64,000 nucleotides of DNA from Morganella psychrotolerans (lineage in GTDB: Bacteria > Pseudomonadota > Gammaproteobacteria > Enterobacterales > Enterobacteriaceae): positions 558,001 to 622,000 of the forward strand of contig NZ_LZEX01000001.1 of the NCBI RefSeq assembly GCF_001676055.1, read 5' to 3'. The position numbers and the translations under genes are program-made. Positions within the stretch are counted from its first letter, which is position 1; the number at the start of each line of letters is the position of its first letter. The notes beneath the pieces were generated by a model. That model made no database searches. It saw nothing but the letters and a program-made list of their open reading frames with translations, and was not told the DNA's origin. Of this stretch, positions 49,858 through 59,871 are shown piece by piece.

Positions 49858-51148
49858 CCGCACCTTCCTCTGATGATAAAACGTCCATAACATGCGCGAC
49901 AGTATGGAATGATCCACATACCACAATGATGTCGCCGGCATCTGCATCCTGACACGCCTGTGCCCATGCGCTTTCCACATCTGCAAACAATTGTGCGCCG
50001 GGAATATGCTCAGCAAGCTGTTCTGCCGGTGCGCCGCGTAGCTCGGTCAGCGGTGCAAAATACCAGTCTGTCACCTGCTCACTCAGCACCGCGAGAGTGC
50101 CTTTAATATCTTTGTCTCCCAGCATTCCCACCACCGCCCGGACACGTGTGTGTGCTGTGCGCGGCAATTGTGCCAGTTTTGATACCAGATATCCTGCCGC
50201 ATGCGGATTATGCGCCACATCCAGCACCGTCAGCGGCTGCTGTGACACAATCTGGAAGCGGCCCGGCAGTTGTGCCTGACGCAGACCGGTATCAATCGCC
50301 TCACGACTGATTGCCCGTCCGGTTTTATCTTTCACCTGACGCAGGTTGTGAATAACCGCCAGCGCAGTGGCAGCGTTCGCCAACGGGACATTCGGCAACG
50401 GCAGATTGGTCAGGGTTTCATCCTCACACTGCCATGTCCAGTGATCGCCCTGTTCTTCATACGACCAGTCATCCGCACGGCAGAATAGTGATGTTTCCAG
50501 CTTATTTGCCACATCTGCAATAGTATAAGGCGCATCGGGCTCGCCGATTACCGCCACGCAGTGCGGACGGAAAATACCGGCTTTTTCACGGGCGATATGC
50601 TCACGATCAGCACCCAGCCAGTCGGTATGATCCAGTGCGATACTGGTGATTGCGGTAATATGTGAATCCACAATATTAGTGGCGTCCAGACGCCCGCCAA
50701 GGCCGACTTCGAGAATAACCACATCAAGATTGGCTTCACGGAATAACTGCAATGCCGCCAGCGTACCCGCTTCAAAATAGGTCAGCGTGATATCGCCGCG
50801 CTGTGCGTCAATATCAGCGAACACGCGGCAGAAATCCGCTTCAGAAGGATTTTCCCCCTGAATACGGACACGTTCGGTGTAATTAATCAGATGCGGGGAA
50901 CTGTAGACCCCGACCCGCAACCCGGCCGCAAGAAAGACTGACTCAAGCGTATGGCAGGTAGTGCCTTTACCGTTGGTTCCGGAGACGGTAATCACTTTCG
51001 GCGCGGGATAGCGCAGATTCATGATATCTGCCACCACACCGATGCGTTCCAGTCCCATATCAATAACCTGCGAATGCAGGTCACCCAGATAAGAAAGCCA
51101 CGCCATCAATGATGACGCAGCTGTCAGTTTCTCTTGCTTATCAGACAT
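49847..51148 (-). CDS. folC: Dihydrofolate synthase / folylpolyglutamate synthase (FolC part of the fused frame)
   Basis: Adds glutamate to dihydropteroate and extends polyglutamate tails on folates. From the ATG at 51148 ([20 protein letters not shown]) it has 433 aa (E. coli 422). It shows the Mur-ligase ATP loop [18 protein letters not shown], the second motif [16 protein letters not shown], and [26 protein letters not shown]. No good ribosome-binding site precedes this ATG; an ancestral overlap with accD suggests translational coupling. Its end overlaps the dedD GTG. Confidence 0.9.
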   Translation of the reverse strand: MSDKQEKLTAASSLMAWLSYLGDLHSQVIDMGLERIGVVADIMNLRYPAPKVITVSGTNGKGTTCHTLESVFLAAGLRVGVYSSPHLINYTERVRIQGENPSEADFCRVFADIDAQRGDITLTYFEAGTLAALQLFREANLDVVILEVGLGGRLDATNIVDSHITAITSIALDHTDWLGADREHIAREKAGIFRPHCVAVIGEPDAPYTIADVANKLETSLFCRADDWSYEEQGDHWTWQCEDETLTNLPLPNVPLANAATALAVIHNLRQVKDKTGRAISREAIDTGLRQAQLPGRFQIVSQQPLTVLDVAHNPHAAGYLVSKLAQLPRTAHTRVRAVVGMLGDKDIKGTLAVLSEQVTDWYFAPLTELRGAPAEQLAEHIPGAQLFADVESAWAQACQDADAGDIIVVCGSFHTVAHVMDVLSSEEGAGGQ

Positions 51149-52108
51149 CGCGTTTTTTTGACATCTCGTTTTTTTAACGTCAACTGTTGTTTCAGAAGAT
51201 AAAGCGGTATCAGCTTCATCTGCTGTCAGGATCTCAATAGCACCCTCTTCGCAGGGGAACTGATAGTTTGTCAGTTTTGACAAAATTTCAGCAATGGTAT
51301 CGCGCATGTCAGGACGACGGACAATCATATCAATTGCGCCTTTTTCCAGCAGAAACTCGCTGCGCTGGAATCCCGGTGGTAATTTCTCACGTACCGTCTG
51401 CTCAATAACACGCGGGCCGGCAAAGCCAATCAGGGCTTTCGGCTCACCGATATTGATATCACCCAACATAGCCAGGCTTGCGGAAACGCCGCCCATAGTC
51501 GGGTCTGTCAGAACAGAGATATACGCAAGGCCGCGTTCCTGCATTTTAGCCAGTGCCGCACTGGTTTTCGCCATCTGCATCAGCGACATCAGGGCTTCCT
51601 GCATACGGGCACCACCGCTTGCGGAGAAACACACCAGCGGACAGTTATCTTCCAGTGCCTGTTCAACCGCACGGACAAAGCGCGCGCCGACAACAGAAGA
51701 CATAGAACCGCCGATAAATGCAAATTCAAACGCGGCTGCCACGACCGGCATGGTTTTCAGTGTCCCTTTCATCACCACCAGCGCTTCTTTCTCACCGGTG
51801 GTCTTTTGCGCGGCCACTAAACGATCTTTATATTTTTTGGAATCACGGAATTTCAGAATATCTTTTGGTTCGAGATCGGTTCCGAGTTCCGTTGTGCTGC
51901 CTTCATCCAGGAACGTTTCCAGACGATTGCGTGCCGAAATCCGCATATGATGATCACACTTCGGGCACACCCCGAGATTGCGCTCTACTTCCTGCCGGTA
52001 GAGCACCTGACCACAACTGTCACATTTAGTCCAGACACCTTCAGGAATGCTCGCCTTACGGTTCTGGTTAATTGGGGTCTTATTCAGAATTTTTTCAATC
52101 CAGCTCAT
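49847..52108 (-). CDS. accD: AccD-FolC fused reading frame (acetyl-CoA carboxylase beta subunit + folylpolyglutamate synthase)
   Basis: One 753-codon frame. Residues 1 to about 300 are AccD, the carboxyltransferase beta subunit for malonyl-CoA synthesis: a zinc ribbon (KCDSCGQ and GVCPKCDHH) and the crotonase-like core ([20 protein letters not shown], then [14 protein letters not shown]). Residues 321-753 are FolC. In E. coli these are separate adjacent genes. Here a 16-bp tandem duplication at 51144-51175 puts accD in frame with folC. Removing one copy would restore an AccD of about 318 aa ending inside folC by a short overlap. Whether a fused protein is made, or FolC starts separately at 51148, cannot be told from sequence. 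Confidence 0.9.
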   Translation of the reverse strand: MSWIEKILNKTPINQNRKASIPEGVWTKCDSCGQVLYRQEVERNLGVCPKCDHHMRISARNRLETFLDEGSTTELGTDLEPKDILKFRDSKKYKDRLVAAQKTTGEKEALVVMKGTLKTMPVVAAAFEFAFIGGSMSSVVGARFVRAVEQALEDNCPLVCFSASGGARMQEALMSLMQMAKTSAALAKMQERGLAYISVLTDPTMGGVSASLAMLGDINIGEPKALIGFAGPRVIEQTVREKLPPGFQRSEFLLEKGAIDMIVRRPDMRDTIAEILSKLTNYQFPCEEGAIEILTADEADTALSSETTVDVKKTRCQKNAMSDKQEKLTAASSLMAWLSYLGDLHSQVIDMGLERIGVVADIMNLRYPAPKVITVSGTNGKGTTCHTLESVFLAAGLRVGVYSSPHLINYTERVRIQGENPSEADFCRVFADIDAQRGDITLTYFEAGTLAALQLFREANLDVVILEVGLGGRLDATNIVDSHITAITSIALDHTDWLGADREHIAREKAGIFRPHCVAVIGEPDAPYTIADVANKLETSLFCRADDWSYEEQGDHWTWQCEDETLTNLPLPNVPLANAATALAVIHNLRQVKDKTGRAISREAIDTGLRQAQLPGRFQIVSQQPLTVLDVAHNPHAAGYLVSKLAQLPRTAHTRVRAVVGMLGDKDIKGTLAVLSEQVTDWYFAPLTELRGAPAEQLAEHIPGAQLFADVESAWAQACQDADAGDIIVVCGSFHTVAHVMDVLSSEEGAGGQ
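51144..51175 (-). repeat. 16-bp tandem duplication at the accD-folC junction
   Basis: On the coding strand, AAAAAAACGAGATGTC is followed directly by AAAAAAACGCGATGTC, with one mismatch. Sixteen is not a multiple of three, so the duplication changes the accD frame and fuses it to folC. Each copy carries an A7 tract and an ATG. Confidence 0.9.
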
Positions 52109-52209
52109 TAATGACCTTTCCGTCTGAAATCTGGCTCAGCCAGTGTAATTATTGTTTGCCATTAAACCACATTGCTTACGCACTGTGGATAAAAAAGTGC
52201 TCAAACCAC

Positions 52210-52905
52210 TCAGGCATCATCACGTTTCTGTGCTTTTTTCGCTGCCCGGCGGTGACGCCAGACCTCGATGATACCAGGTAATATGGAGATAAAAATAATC
52301 GCCACGATGAGTAATTTCAAGTTCTTCTGCACAATCTCGGTTTCCCCGAAGATATAACCGGCATACGCAAATAAAACAACCCACACCACCGCACCAATCA
52401 CATTAAACATGGCGAAATGGCGATATGACATTTTACTCATTCCTGCAACAAACGGGGCAAATGTCCGCACGATCGGTACAAATCGCGCAAGAACGATAGC
52501 CTTGCCGCCATGCGTTTCAAAGAAAGCATGGGTTTTGTTCAGGTAACTGCGGCGGAAAATTTTCGAGTCAGGATTGCGGAACAACCGTTCACCGAAAAAG
52601 TGCCCGATGGTGTAATTTACGGCATCACCGATAATAGCCGCAGTGATCATCAGCAATACCATGATATGGATATTGAGGTCATTTGTCGGCAGTGCTGCCA
52701 GTGTTCCCGCCACAAATAACAGCGAATCCCCCGGCAGAAACGGCGTGACCACAAGACCGGTTTCACAGAACAGAATAAGGAATAAAATAGCATAGACCCA
52801 GATCCCGTACTGCGCCACCAGCTCCTGCATGTGCAAATCAATATGCAGAATAAAATCAATTAAGAACTTTGCAATATCCACGATGTGGTTAAAAAATTCC
52901 ATCAT
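52210..52905 (-). CDS. dedA: DedA family membrane protein
   Basis: A polytopic inner-membrane protein; DedA proteins are thought to move undecaprenyl phosphate or phospholipids and are needed for envelope homeostasis. It has the signature [20 protein letters not shown] with the essential Glu/Asp, and [20 protein letters not shown] with the two arginines. The product is 231 aa, 12 more than in E. coli at the N-terminus; the second of two adjacent ATG codons (52902) has better spacing to GGGGA. It lies between truA and accD in the conserved order. Confidence 0.93.
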   Translation of the reverse strand: MMEFFNHIVDIAKFLIDFILHIDLHMQELVAQYGIWVYAILFLILFCETGLVVTPFLPGDSLLFVAGTLAALPTNDLNIHIMVLLMITAAIIGDAVNYTIGHFFGERLFRNPDSKIFRRSYLNKTHAFFETHGGKAIVLARFVPIVRTFAPFVAGMSKMSYRHFAMFNVIGAVVWVVLFAYAGYIFGETEIVQKNLKLLIVAIIFISILPGIIEVWRHRRAAKKAQKRDDA

Positions 52906-52944
52906 TTTCCCCGTTCGTTATCACCCGGTGATACAAACTTAATA

Positions 52945-53766
52945 TTAATCAGCTAAAAACAGCGGTCCCATAACCGGTGACGGCAATGCAAATTCCGCGG
53001 GATAGTCGACACTGACCAGATACAACCCTTCTGCCGGTGCCGTTGCTGCGGCTTTGGCGCGCTCTTTCATCGCCAGCAGTTCTGATATCCAGGTAATGTC
53101 CTGATTGCCCCGGCCAATCTCAAGCAGGCTGCCGACAATATTGCGCACCATATGATGCAAAAACGCATTTGCTTTAATATCCACAATCACATACTGCCCC
53201 TGACGGAATACATTGACATGCACCATATTACGCCACGGACTTTTTGACTGACACTGTACTGCACGAAAGGAGGTAAAATCATGCTCACCGAGCAGGCTTT
53301 GTGCCGCCGCATGCATCCGTGTTTCATCCAGCGGATAATGAATGTGCGTGATCCCGTTCGCCAGGACCGCCGGACGATAGCGCTGATTCAGGATAATATA
53401 CCTGTAGCGCCGCGCCGTTGCACTGAAACGTGCATGGAAGTTTTCCGGCACGGTTTTTACCCAGCGCACCGCGATATCCGGCGGCAAATGGGTATTAACA
53501 CCCATTGTCCAGGCCGCATCTTTACGGACGGATGTGGTATGAAAATGCACCACCTGACCGGTGGAATGCACCGCTGTATCCGTTCTGCCCGCACAAATTA
53601 CGGCGATGGGTTCATTTGCTATCTTTGATATTGCCTGCTCCAGTCGCGCCTGGACGCTTACCACGTCTATTTGCCGCTGCCAGCCGAAATACCGGCTGCC
53701 GTCATATTCAATACCCAGCGCAATCGTTGTTTTTACCGCGTCCGGCGGTGAAATTGCGTCTGTCAT
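52945..53766 (-). CDS. truA: tRNA pseudouridine(38-40) synthase
   Basis: Makes pseudouridine at positions 38-40 of the tRNA anticodon arm. The 273-aa protein (E. coli 270) has the catalytic Asp in [18 protein letters not shown] and the conserved [18 protein letters not shown] and [17 protein letters not shown] blocks. Its ATG overlaps the usg stop (TGATG), indicating coupling. Confidence 0.96.
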   Translation of the reverse strand: MTDAISPPDAVKTTIALGIEYDGSRYFGWQRQIDVVSVQARLEQAISKIANEPIAVICAGRTDTAVHSTGQVVHFHTTSVRKDAAWTMGVNTHLPPDIAVRWVKTVPENFHARFSATARRYRYIILNQRYRPAVLANGITHIHYPLDETRMHAAAQSLLGEHDFTSFRAVQCQSKSPWRNMVHVNVFRQGQYVIVDIKANAFLHHMVRNIVGSLLEIGRGNQDITWISELLAMKERAKAAATAPAEGLYLVSVDYPAEFALPSPVMGPLFLAD

Positions 53767-54776
53767 CAGTAAAACTGCTCCTGCGTGAGTCGCTCGGCAA
53801 TTTCAATTGCCATCAGTGCGCCACCAAACTGCACGTTATCGGCAACAGACCAGAAATGCAGGATTTCCGGGATACCGTAATCATTACGCAGGCAACCGAT
53901 ATTCAGAAAATAATTGCCGGAAGCATCAGTTACCTGAGTAGGATAATCCTGCTCATCCGATAACTGAATATCTCCCGCGCGCTCCAGTTCATCCCGCGCT
54001 TCATCACTGCCGAGCGGGCGCAGAGTTTCCAACTGAACCACCTGACCGTTACCGTAGAATACCGGCGACTGCACACAGGTCACGCTGATTGGCAGCCCGG
54101 CATCCTGTAATACTTTGCGGGTTTCTTCCACAATGCGGCGCTCTTCAGTCACGCTGCCCTGCTCATCTGCCAGTAACGGCAGAACATTGAATGCCAACTG
54201 TTTACCAAAACGCCCGCCTTCCGGCGGAATACCGTTGAGTAATTTCGCGCTTTCCCCGGCCAGTTCCTGCACCGCACTTTTACCAAAGCGGGAAACAGAT
54301 AATAAATTAGTCAGATTAATACGCGACAGCCCGGCGCTTTCCACCAGCGGGCGGATAGCGGTAAGCAACTGGCTGACACTGCTGTCTGCCAGCGCAATCA
54401 GGTTGCGGTTGCGGTATTCGCCTAATACCTGCGGGTTCACCGACGGCACCACTAACGGTACATCCGGCTCCAGCGCAAACAGACCGCTGCTGTCTATCAC
54501 GATGCAGCCGTTGTCCGTTGCGGCTTCATAATACGCGCTGGTCGCATCCTGTCCTGCCACAAAAAACGCCAGTTGTACCTGTGACCAGTCAAAATCACGG
54601 GCATCGGTCACCAGGTAATTTTTGCTGTTCATGCGGACAGATTCGCCCGCACTGCGCTCACCGGCTAATAAGAAAAGCTCACCAACCGGAAATTCACGCT
54701 CTTCCAGCAGAGAAACAAGGGCGCTGCCGACAGCTCCGGTCGCACCTAATACAGCAATATTCCAGCCTTCTGACAT
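53766..54776 (-). CDS. usg: Usg, aspartate-semialdehyde dehydrogenase homologue
   Basis: A 336-aa protein from the ATG at 54776 ([20 protein letters not shown]), with GGAG 6 bases upstream; 16 in-frame codons further upstream are not conserved. It has the NAD(P) Rossmann fold and dimerisation domain of Asd but DSSVSQ where Asd has the catalytic Cys, as E. coli Usg has DSLTSQ. It is therefore presumably not an active dehydrogenase; its role is unknown. It sits between pdxB and truA as in E. coli. Confidence 0.92.
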   Translation of the reverse strand: MSEGWNIAVLGATGAVGSALVSLLEEREFPVGELFLLAGERSAGESVRMNSKNYLVTDARDFDWSQVQLAFFVAGQDATSAYYEAATDNGCIVIDSSGLFALEPDVPLVVPSVNPQVLGEYRNRNLIALADSSVSQLLTAIRPLVESAGLSRINLTNLLSVSRFGKSAVQELAGESAKLLNGIPPEGGRFGKQLAFNVLPLLADEQGSVTEERRIVEETRKVLQDAGLPISVTCVQSPVFYGNGQVVQLETLRPLGSDEARDELERAGDIQLSDEQDYPTQVTDASGNYFLNIGCLRNDYGIPEILHFWSVADNVQFGGALMAIEIAERLTQEQFY

Positions 54777-54849
54777 AGTCGTCTCCAAAACAAACACTGC
54801 ACGGCGAGGCCGCCGTACAGTCAAAAATTAATGATATATAATCAGGGAG

Positions 54850-55980
54850 TTATCCGCAGTATTGCGCGGTAAAACCAAGGCCGGATAACAGCGCGGCACT
54901 TTGTGCATCATCACAGATAACCGTCAGTGATGACCATTCACGGCGATCCGGATAGAATTTACGCAGTTTATCAAACTCACCCTCAATGGTGGCAACAGCG
55001 CGCAGCGGTGCATCATCGCGGCGTACATCATAAACCAGATGCATTAAACGTTTGAGAATACTTTGCGTTACTTTACCTGAGAGCGTTACAGAGCCGAATT
55101 CCGGCGCAGGTAACAGCTCTGTCAGTGATACTTTCTGCGGTTGCCCGATAAATTCAGACCAGGCTTCAAACACCTGAGTGGTGCCGCGTGCTTTGCCTTC
55201 CAGGGTATAACCGGCAATATGTGGCGTGCCGATATCAACCAGCGAGAGCAGTTCAGCAGACAGTGCCGGCTCCGGCTCCCAGACATCGAGGATAACACTC
55301 AGCGGTTTACCGCCTGCAAGCACTGCCAGCAGTGCGCTGTTATCCACCACCGGCCCGCGGCTGGCGTTGATCAAAATACCGTTATCTTTCATCGCATTCA
55401 GGCGGTCTTCATTCATCAGGTGCAATGTAGTGTAATCACCTGATTTATTCAGCGGGGTGTGGAATGTGAGAATATCCGCCTGTGCCACCAGGGTGTCGAT
55501 ATCATAAAATTCACCGGCATCGCCGTTATCCGCACGCGGTGGGTCGCATAACAGGGTTTTGACCCCGAGCACTTCCAGGCGTTTTGCCAGGCGACCGCCG
55601 ACATTCCCGGCACCGACAATCCCGACAGTTTTATCCGTCAGCTGAAAACCATCACGCTCCGCCAGCAGCATCAGCGCAGAAAAAACATACTCAACAACTG
55701 CAATCGCATTGCAGCCCGGTGCGGAAGAAAAACCAATATTATTCTGCTCCAGCCAGGCTTTATCCACGTGGTCAAAACCGGCCGTCGCCGTGCCGACAAA
55801 TTTTACCGGCGAGTTTTGCAGCAGCTCTGCATTGACCTTTGTGATTGAGCGTACCATCAGCGCATCGGCGTCATCCAGAACACCAGCCGGTAACGGACGT
55901 CCGGGTACTGCTTTCACCGCACCCAGGCGGGAAAAAAGCGCTTCGGCGTAAGGCATATTTTCATCTGTAACGATTTTCAC
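54850..55980 (-). CDS. pdxB: Erythronate-4-phosphate dehydrogenase
   Basis: The second step of the DXP-dependent vitamin B6 pathway. A D-2-hydroxyacid dehydrogenase fold: [20 protein letters not shown] binds [18 protein letters not shown] carries the Arg, and [16 protein letters not shown] the catalytic His. A C-terminal PdxB dimerisation domain follows. I use the GTG at 55980, which gives [20 protein letters not shown], collinear with E. coli MKILVDENMPYA, and has AAGG 8 bases upstream. The product is then 376 aa (E. coli 378). Upstream in-frame codons are not conserved. Confidence 0.94.
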   Translation of the reverse strand: MKIVTDENMPYAEALFSRLGAVKAVPGRPLPAGVLDDADALMVRSITKVNAELLQNSPVKFVGTATAGFDHVDKAWLEQNNIGFSSAPGCNAIAVVEYVFSALMLLAERDGFQLTDKTVGIVGAGNVGGRLAKRLEVLGVKTLLCDPPRADNGDAGEFYDIDTLVAQADILTFHTPLNKSGDYTTLHLMNEDRLNAMKDNGILINASRGPVVDNSALLAVLAGGKPLSVILDVWEPEPALSAELLSLVDIGTPHIAGYTLEGKARGTTQVFEAWSEFIGQPQKVSLTELLPAPEFGSVTLSGKVTQSILKRLMHLVYDVRRDDAPLRAVATIEGEFDKLRKFYPDRREWSSLTVICDDAQSAALLSGLGFTAQYCG

Positions 55981-56139
55981 GGGCTTCACCTTTATACTGT
56001 CGGCGGCCGGCAAAACGTGTTCAGCACGGCGGCACAACCGAAATTAAAACGGATGGCCGCTATTTTGCCACTTCTGCGTGATAAAACCTACGCCCCGCGC
56101 ACTGATTGTTGCTAAAGAGAGCAATTAATCCTGCAACAC

Positions 56140-56850
56140 TCACTGGTTGCGAAAACGTTCCGGCGTAACCCCGGCTAATTGAGAAAACATCGCAATAAAA
56201 GCTGAAGAGGAACTGTAACCGACATCCAGCGCCACATTCTGTACACTCCGCCCTTCCTGCAATAATGCCACTGCCCGCAAAAAACGCAGACGCTGGCGCC
56301 ATTCACTGAATGACATTCCCAGTTTCTGCTGACAGCGCCGCGACAAGGTACGCTCAGAGGTAAAGCAGCGCACCGCCCATTGTGCCAGAGAGGAATTATC
56401 CGCCGGATCCTGCTCCAGCGCACTGAGAACCGGCGCAAGCAGCTTATCATCCGTGCCCGGCAGATAGGTCGGCTGGCAGCGCGAAATCATCAGTTGATCT
56501 GTCAGTACCTGCGCCAGGCGCTTGTCGGCATCAGTTTGCGGCTCACGGATGGTCCGTCTGAAAAAATCCTGCATCACGGCGCTGAATACCGGCGTCATTT
56601 CTATCACGCACGCCGTATCCGGCAGTACCGGCGCCCATTGCGGGGAAATATCGATAATTTTAAATGATACGCAGCCTTTATTGTAACTGGCATGCTCTGT
56701 TCCCTGCGGGATCCAGATACAGAACCCGGTCGGTGCCAGATAGCGCTGTCCTGCGACAATCATATCCATCACGCCACCGGCGACATACAGCAGTTGCCCG
56801 AAAGGATGACGATGGGTTTCAAATTCAGTATCCGCAAAAAAAAAGTTCAT
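56140..56850 (-). CDS. AraC-family regulator with an N-terminal cupin domain
   Basis: The 236-aa protein has a cupin-like sensor (HRHPFGQLLYVAGGVMDMIV, then FCIWIPQGTEHASYN). Two AraC helix-turn-helix units follow from about residue 150 (SLAQWAVRCFTSERTLSRRC and VQNVALDVGYSSSSAFIAMF). The architecture resembles E. coli NimR. It is divergent from an EamA transporter with 153 bp between the starts; by analogy with the NimR-NimT arrangement it probably controls that transporter. The ligand is unknown. Confidence 0.82.
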   Translation of the reverse strand: MNFFFADTEFETHRHPFGQLLYVAGGVMDMIVAGQRYLAPTGFCIWIPQGTEHASYNKGCVSFKIIDISPQWAPVLPDTACVIEMTPVFSAVMQDFFRRTIREPQTDADKRLAQVLTDQLMISRCQPTYLPGTDDKLLAPVLSALEQDPADNSSLAQWAVRCFTSERTLSRRCQQKLGMSFSEWRQRLRFLRAVALLQEGRSVQNVALDVGYSSSSAFIAMFSQLAGVTPERFRNQ

Positions 56851-57003
56851 TACGGAAGATTAATGTTACGGGATCTTTCAGCCCCAATGAGGCAATATCC
56901 GACTTACGGCTCATCTTGTCAGATTCTCTCTATAAATTGGCGGGATATCGTTATATAGAATAATTAAGACAGACTACACTAGCGCACCTGCCTGATAAAT
57001 AAA

Positions 57004-57945
57004 ATGAGTTTACTGATGAAAAACCTGCTTTTCCCCCTGGGGGCCGTACTAATCTGGTCTGTCAATGCGGTGGTGAATAAACTTGCCGCAGGCGCAATTG
57101 CCCCGGGAGCTATCTCCTTTTACCGCTGGGCGCTGGCACTGGCGCTGATGACGCCCTTCCTGCTAATCCCTGTCTGGCGACAGCGTGCAGTAGTGAAACA
57201 GCACGCATGGAAATTATTTATCCTCGGATTTCTGGGAATGGGGCTCTATCAGAGTCTTGCCTATTACGCCGCGTATACGGTCAGCGCCACCTTTATGGGA
57301 ATTATTACATCACTTATCCCGCTGCTGACGGTAATTTTAAGTATTCCGGTACTGCGCATCGCACCGACAGTCGGCATTGTACTCGGGACAATCCTTTCCC
57401 TGAGCGGACTGACCTGGCTTATCAGTAAAGGAAATCCGGCGGTTCTTCTGACCCAGGGGCTGGGACAGGGTGAATTGCTGATGTTTATCGCGGGACTGGC
57501 GTATGCCTTTTATGGTGTGCTGACCAAGCGCTGGGCAATTCCGCTTTCCAGTATTCATTCACTGTATATGCAGATAGTGTTTGGTGTGATCCTGCTTATC
57601 CCGGTTTTCCTGAGTGCCGGTAGTGTGGCACTGACATCTGATAATATCGGCCTGGTTCTTTATGCGGGGATTGCCGCCTCCATTTTTGCACCATTGTTAT
57701 GGATCCTCGGCGTGACCCGGTTAGGCGCAAATGCAGCATCCATATTTATGAATCTGGCACCGGTATTGACGGCAATTATCGCAGCCGTCTTCCTGAAAGA
57801 GGAACTGCACAGTTATCATATTATCGGCGGCGGCGTGGTACTGATTGGCGTGATCCTCGCCCAGCGCCTGCGCACACCACTGACGCAGGTGTTGCGCCGC
57901 AAGGTAAAACGCACAGTGAACAACAAATGTGCTGCAGAAGAGTAA
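57004..57945 (+). CDS. EamA/DMT-superfamily exporter
   Basis: A 313-aa inner-membrane protein with ten predicted helices made of two EamA repeats (about residues 10-140 and 155-290). Conserved features are WSVNAVVNKLAA in helix 1, the QSLAYYAAYTVSATFMGII stretch, and APVLTAIIAAVFLKEEL near the end of repeat 2. Family members export small metabolites or amino acids; the substrate here is unknown. The start is ambiguous between the ATG at 57004 and one at 57016. It is divergent from the AraC regulator. Confidence 0.85.
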   Translation: MSLLMKNLLFPLGAVLIWSVNAVVNKLAAGAIAPGAISFYRWALALALMTPFLLIPVWRQRAVVKQHAWKLFILGFLGMGLYQSLAYYAAYTVSATFMGIITSLIPLLTVILSIPVLRIAPTVGIVLGTILSLSGLTWLISKGNPAVLLTQGLGQGELLMFIAGLAYAFYGVLTKRWAIPLSSIHSLYMQIVFGVILLIPVFLSAGSVALTSDNIGLVLYAGIAASIFAPLLWILGVTRLGANAASIFMNLAPVLTAIIAAVFLKEELHSYHIIGGGVVLIGVILAQRLRTPLTQVLRRKVKRTVNNKCAAEE

Positions 57946-57973
57946 CCTGTATTCTGGTTGGCAATAACCGATG

Positions 57974-58004
57974 AAAAACAGCCGCGCCAAAAATGGCACG
58001 GCTG
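57974..58004 (-). terminator. Terminator of the yjbD-like gene
   Basis: CAGCCGCGCCA-AAAA-TGGCACGGCTG (one mismatch) is followed on the minus strand by T5. It lies 20 bp after the stop of the 89-aa gene and may also stop reading from the EamA gene. Confidence 0.8.
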
Positions 58005-58024
58005 AGTTTATAAACAGAGGTGGT

Positions 58025-58294
58025 TCAGCGCAGTCCGCGTGTATGGGTTTTGGCTGACCAGCTGTAGGTTTCATCCCCGCCGCCGGGTTTAATTTTTTCT
58101 TTACGTTTTTGTGCTCTGACTTTTGCGGCTGCAGCTTCAACCTCTTTTGAGATCTCAGTGACAATCTGATCTTTAACTTTATTCAGCTCCCCGTTGGTCA
58201 ACGGGCGCCCCAGCATTTTTTGTTCCTGACCCAACCGGGTTTTCACCCGCATTTGTTGTGCGTCAGTCATTTCTCCGAGCGTCAGTTTTTTCAT
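58025..58294 (-). CDS. YjbD-like small protein (DUF3811 family)
   Basis: An 89-aa, highly charged, helical cytoplasmic protein. The N-terminal MTDAQQMRVKTRLGQEQKML, GRPLTNGELNKVKDQ and the ending YSWSAKTHTRG match E. coli YjbD (SWSANTSTRG). Its function is unknown. GGTTCTG precedes the ATG without an ideal ribosome-binding site. Bounded by its own terminators. Confidence 0.8.
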   Translation of the reverse strand: MKKLTLGEMTDAQQMRVKTRLGQEQKMLGRPLTNGELNKVKDQIVTEISKEVEAAAAKVRAQKRKEKIKPGGGDETYSWSAKTHTRGLR

Positions 58295-58352
58295 TCAGAA
58301 CCTCTGTAGCAGCGTGATAATAATCTATACCCTGACAGAGTTTACCTCAAAA

Positions 58353-58386
58353 GAAAATGCCCCGGTGAATAAACCGGGGCATTTTT
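58353..58386. terminator. Bidirectional terminator after fabB
   Basis: AAAATGCCCCGGT and ACCGGGGCATTTT pair fully around a 6-base loop, with A-rich and T6 flanks. The fabB transcript reaches it only after crossing the ERIC copy at 58401-58461. Confidence 0.9.
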
Positions 58387-58400
58387 TAATTATCGGGGTA

Positions 58401-58461
58401 TATACCCAACATCATTCAGGATGCAGCCAACACATCTGCAGTTTGAATGAATAAGGGTATA
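58401..58461. repeat. ERIC-like element, internally deleted (61 bp)
   Basis: Starts TATACCCAACATCATTCAGG and ends TTTGAATGAATAAGGGTATA, two bases beyond the fabB stop codon. It is nearly identical to the copy at 44145. Confidence 0.88.
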
Positions 58462-58463
58462 GA

Positions 58464-59678
58464 TTAGCCCTGATATTTACGCATGACTAAGGTTGCGTTT
58501 GTTCCGCCGAAACCAAAACTGTTCGACATAACGGTAGTCAGCTTGCGCTCAGTCGGTTTGGTGATGATATCCATCCCCGCCGCTTTCTCATCAAGATTTT
58601 CCACGTTAATACTCGGCGCAATAAAACCATGCTCCAGCATCAGCAGGCTGTAAATCGCTTCATGAACACCTGCAGCACCCAGGGAGTGACCGGTCATCGC
58701 TTTGGTCGCTGACAGTGCCGGGGTATGATCACCGAACACTTCATGAATCGCTTCCAGCTCTTTGGTATCACCCACCGGTGTAGATGTGCCGTGTGTATTA
58801 ATGTAGTCAATCGGTGCATCCAGACCGTGCATCGCCATCTGCATACAACGGACAGCGCCTTCACCGGATGGAGCAACCATATCTGCGCCATCAGATGTTG
58901 CACCGTAACCGACAACTTCACCATAAATGTGCGCGCCGCGTGCCAGAGCATGTTCCAGCTCTTCTACCACGACCATACCACCGCCGCCGGCGATAACGAA
59001 ACCATCGCGGTTCTGGTCGTAAGTACGGGACGCTTTTTCCGGCGTCTCGTTATATTTGGTCGACAGTGCGCCCATTGCGTCAAATTCGCAGCTCATTTCC
59101 CAGCACAGTTCTTCACCGCCGCCGGCAAATACCACATCCTGTTTACCCAGCTGGATTAGCTCTACCGCGTGACCGATACAGTGCGCGGAAGTTGAACAGG
59201 CGGAGCTGATAGAGTAGTTAACACCTTTAACTTTAAACGGTGTTGCCAGGTTTGCAGACACACCGGATGCCATAGCACGCGGCACCATATAAGGTCCGAC
59301 ACCACGCAGCCCTTTGGCGCGCATACCGTCAGAACCGGCAACCTGATTGCGCGGAGAGCCGCCGCCTGAACCGGCAACAACCCCGGTACGGATACTGCCT
59401 ACCTGCTCAGGGGTCAGACCGGCATCCGCAATAGCCTGCTCCATGGAAAGATAGGCGTAAACAGACGCATCACTCATGAAACGGGCAGGTTTACGATCAA
59501 TGAGACCGGCAGTATCCAGTTTGACATTACCCCAGACATGGCTGCGCATTCCCATTTCTTTAAACTCTTCTGAGAACGTGATCCCGGAACGACCTTCTCT
59601 CAAAGAAGCCAGTACTTCTTCCTGGTTATTACCAATACTTGAAATAATCCCCAGACCAGTGATTACTGCACGCTTCAT
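58464..59678 (-). CDS. fabB: 3-Oxoacyl-ACP synthase I
   Basis: Elongates acyl chains, and is essential for unsaturated fatty acid synthesis. The 404-aa protein (E. coli 406) has the thiolase fold with the Cys-His-His triad: Cys in [14 protein letters not shown], His in [14 protein letters not shown], and His in [16 protein letters not shown]. The glycine-rich [12 protein letters not shown] closes the active site. FabR- and FadR-like operators lie 47-82 bp upstream, indicating control by unsaturated/saturated acyl balance and long-chain acyl-CoA as in E. coli. Confidence 0.97.
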   Translation of the reverse strand: MKRAVITGLGIISSIGNNQEEVLASLREGRSGITFSEEFKEMGMRSHVWGNVKLDTAGLIDRKPARFMSDASVYAYLSMEQAIADAGLTPEQVGSIRTGVVAGSGGGSPRNQVAGSDGMRAKGLRGVGPYMVPRAMASGVSANLATPFKVKGVNYSISSACSTSAHCIGHAVELIQLGKQDVVFAGGGEELCWEMSCEFDAMGALSTKYNETPEKASRTYDQNRDGFVIAGGGGMVVVEELEHALARGAHIYGEVVGYGATSDGADMVAPSGEGAVRCMQMAMHGLDAPIDYINTHGTSTPVGDTKELEAIHEVFGDHTPALSATKAMTGHSLGAAGVHEAIYSLLMLEHGFIAPSINVENLDEKAAGMDIITKPTERKLTTVMSNSFGFGGTNATLVMRKYQG

Positions 59679-59724
59679 TCATTACCTCTGTCATTTATGT
59701 ATTACGGGATTTTAGCGATACTTT

Positions 59725-59742
59725 AGCTTACACCTGTAAGCT
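59725..59742 (-). promoter_or_regulatory. FabR operator of fabB
   Basis: AGCTTACACCTGTAAGCT is a perfect 8-bp dyad with a 2-bp centre, closely like the FabR sites of E. coli fabA and fabB (AGCGTACA/TGTTCGCT). Confidence 0.8.
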
Positions 59743-59743
59743 G

Positions 59744-59760
59744 AACAAGTCCGATCAGAT
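59744..59760 (-). promoter_or_regulatory. FadR-like site of fabB
   Basis: AACAAGTCCGATCAGAT matches the FadR consensus AACTGGTCCGACCAGTT at 13 of 17 positions and adjoins the FabR site, the same order of sites as in E. coli. Confidence 0.65.
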
Positions 59761-59871
59761 GTTTTTTCGCATCTTTACATACTGAACCTGCCCTGTGTCA
59801 CATCCGGCATAGCGACCCCGTGCAAAGCAGAGTAAAATCAGGGAAAGTGAACAAAAAACACAGGCTGGAAT

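Noticed and set aside
51294-51950. 218-codon plus-strand frame antisense to accD
   Set aside because: Fully opposite a conserved core gene, rich in Ser/Arg/Pro as expected for a shadow of GC-biased third positions.
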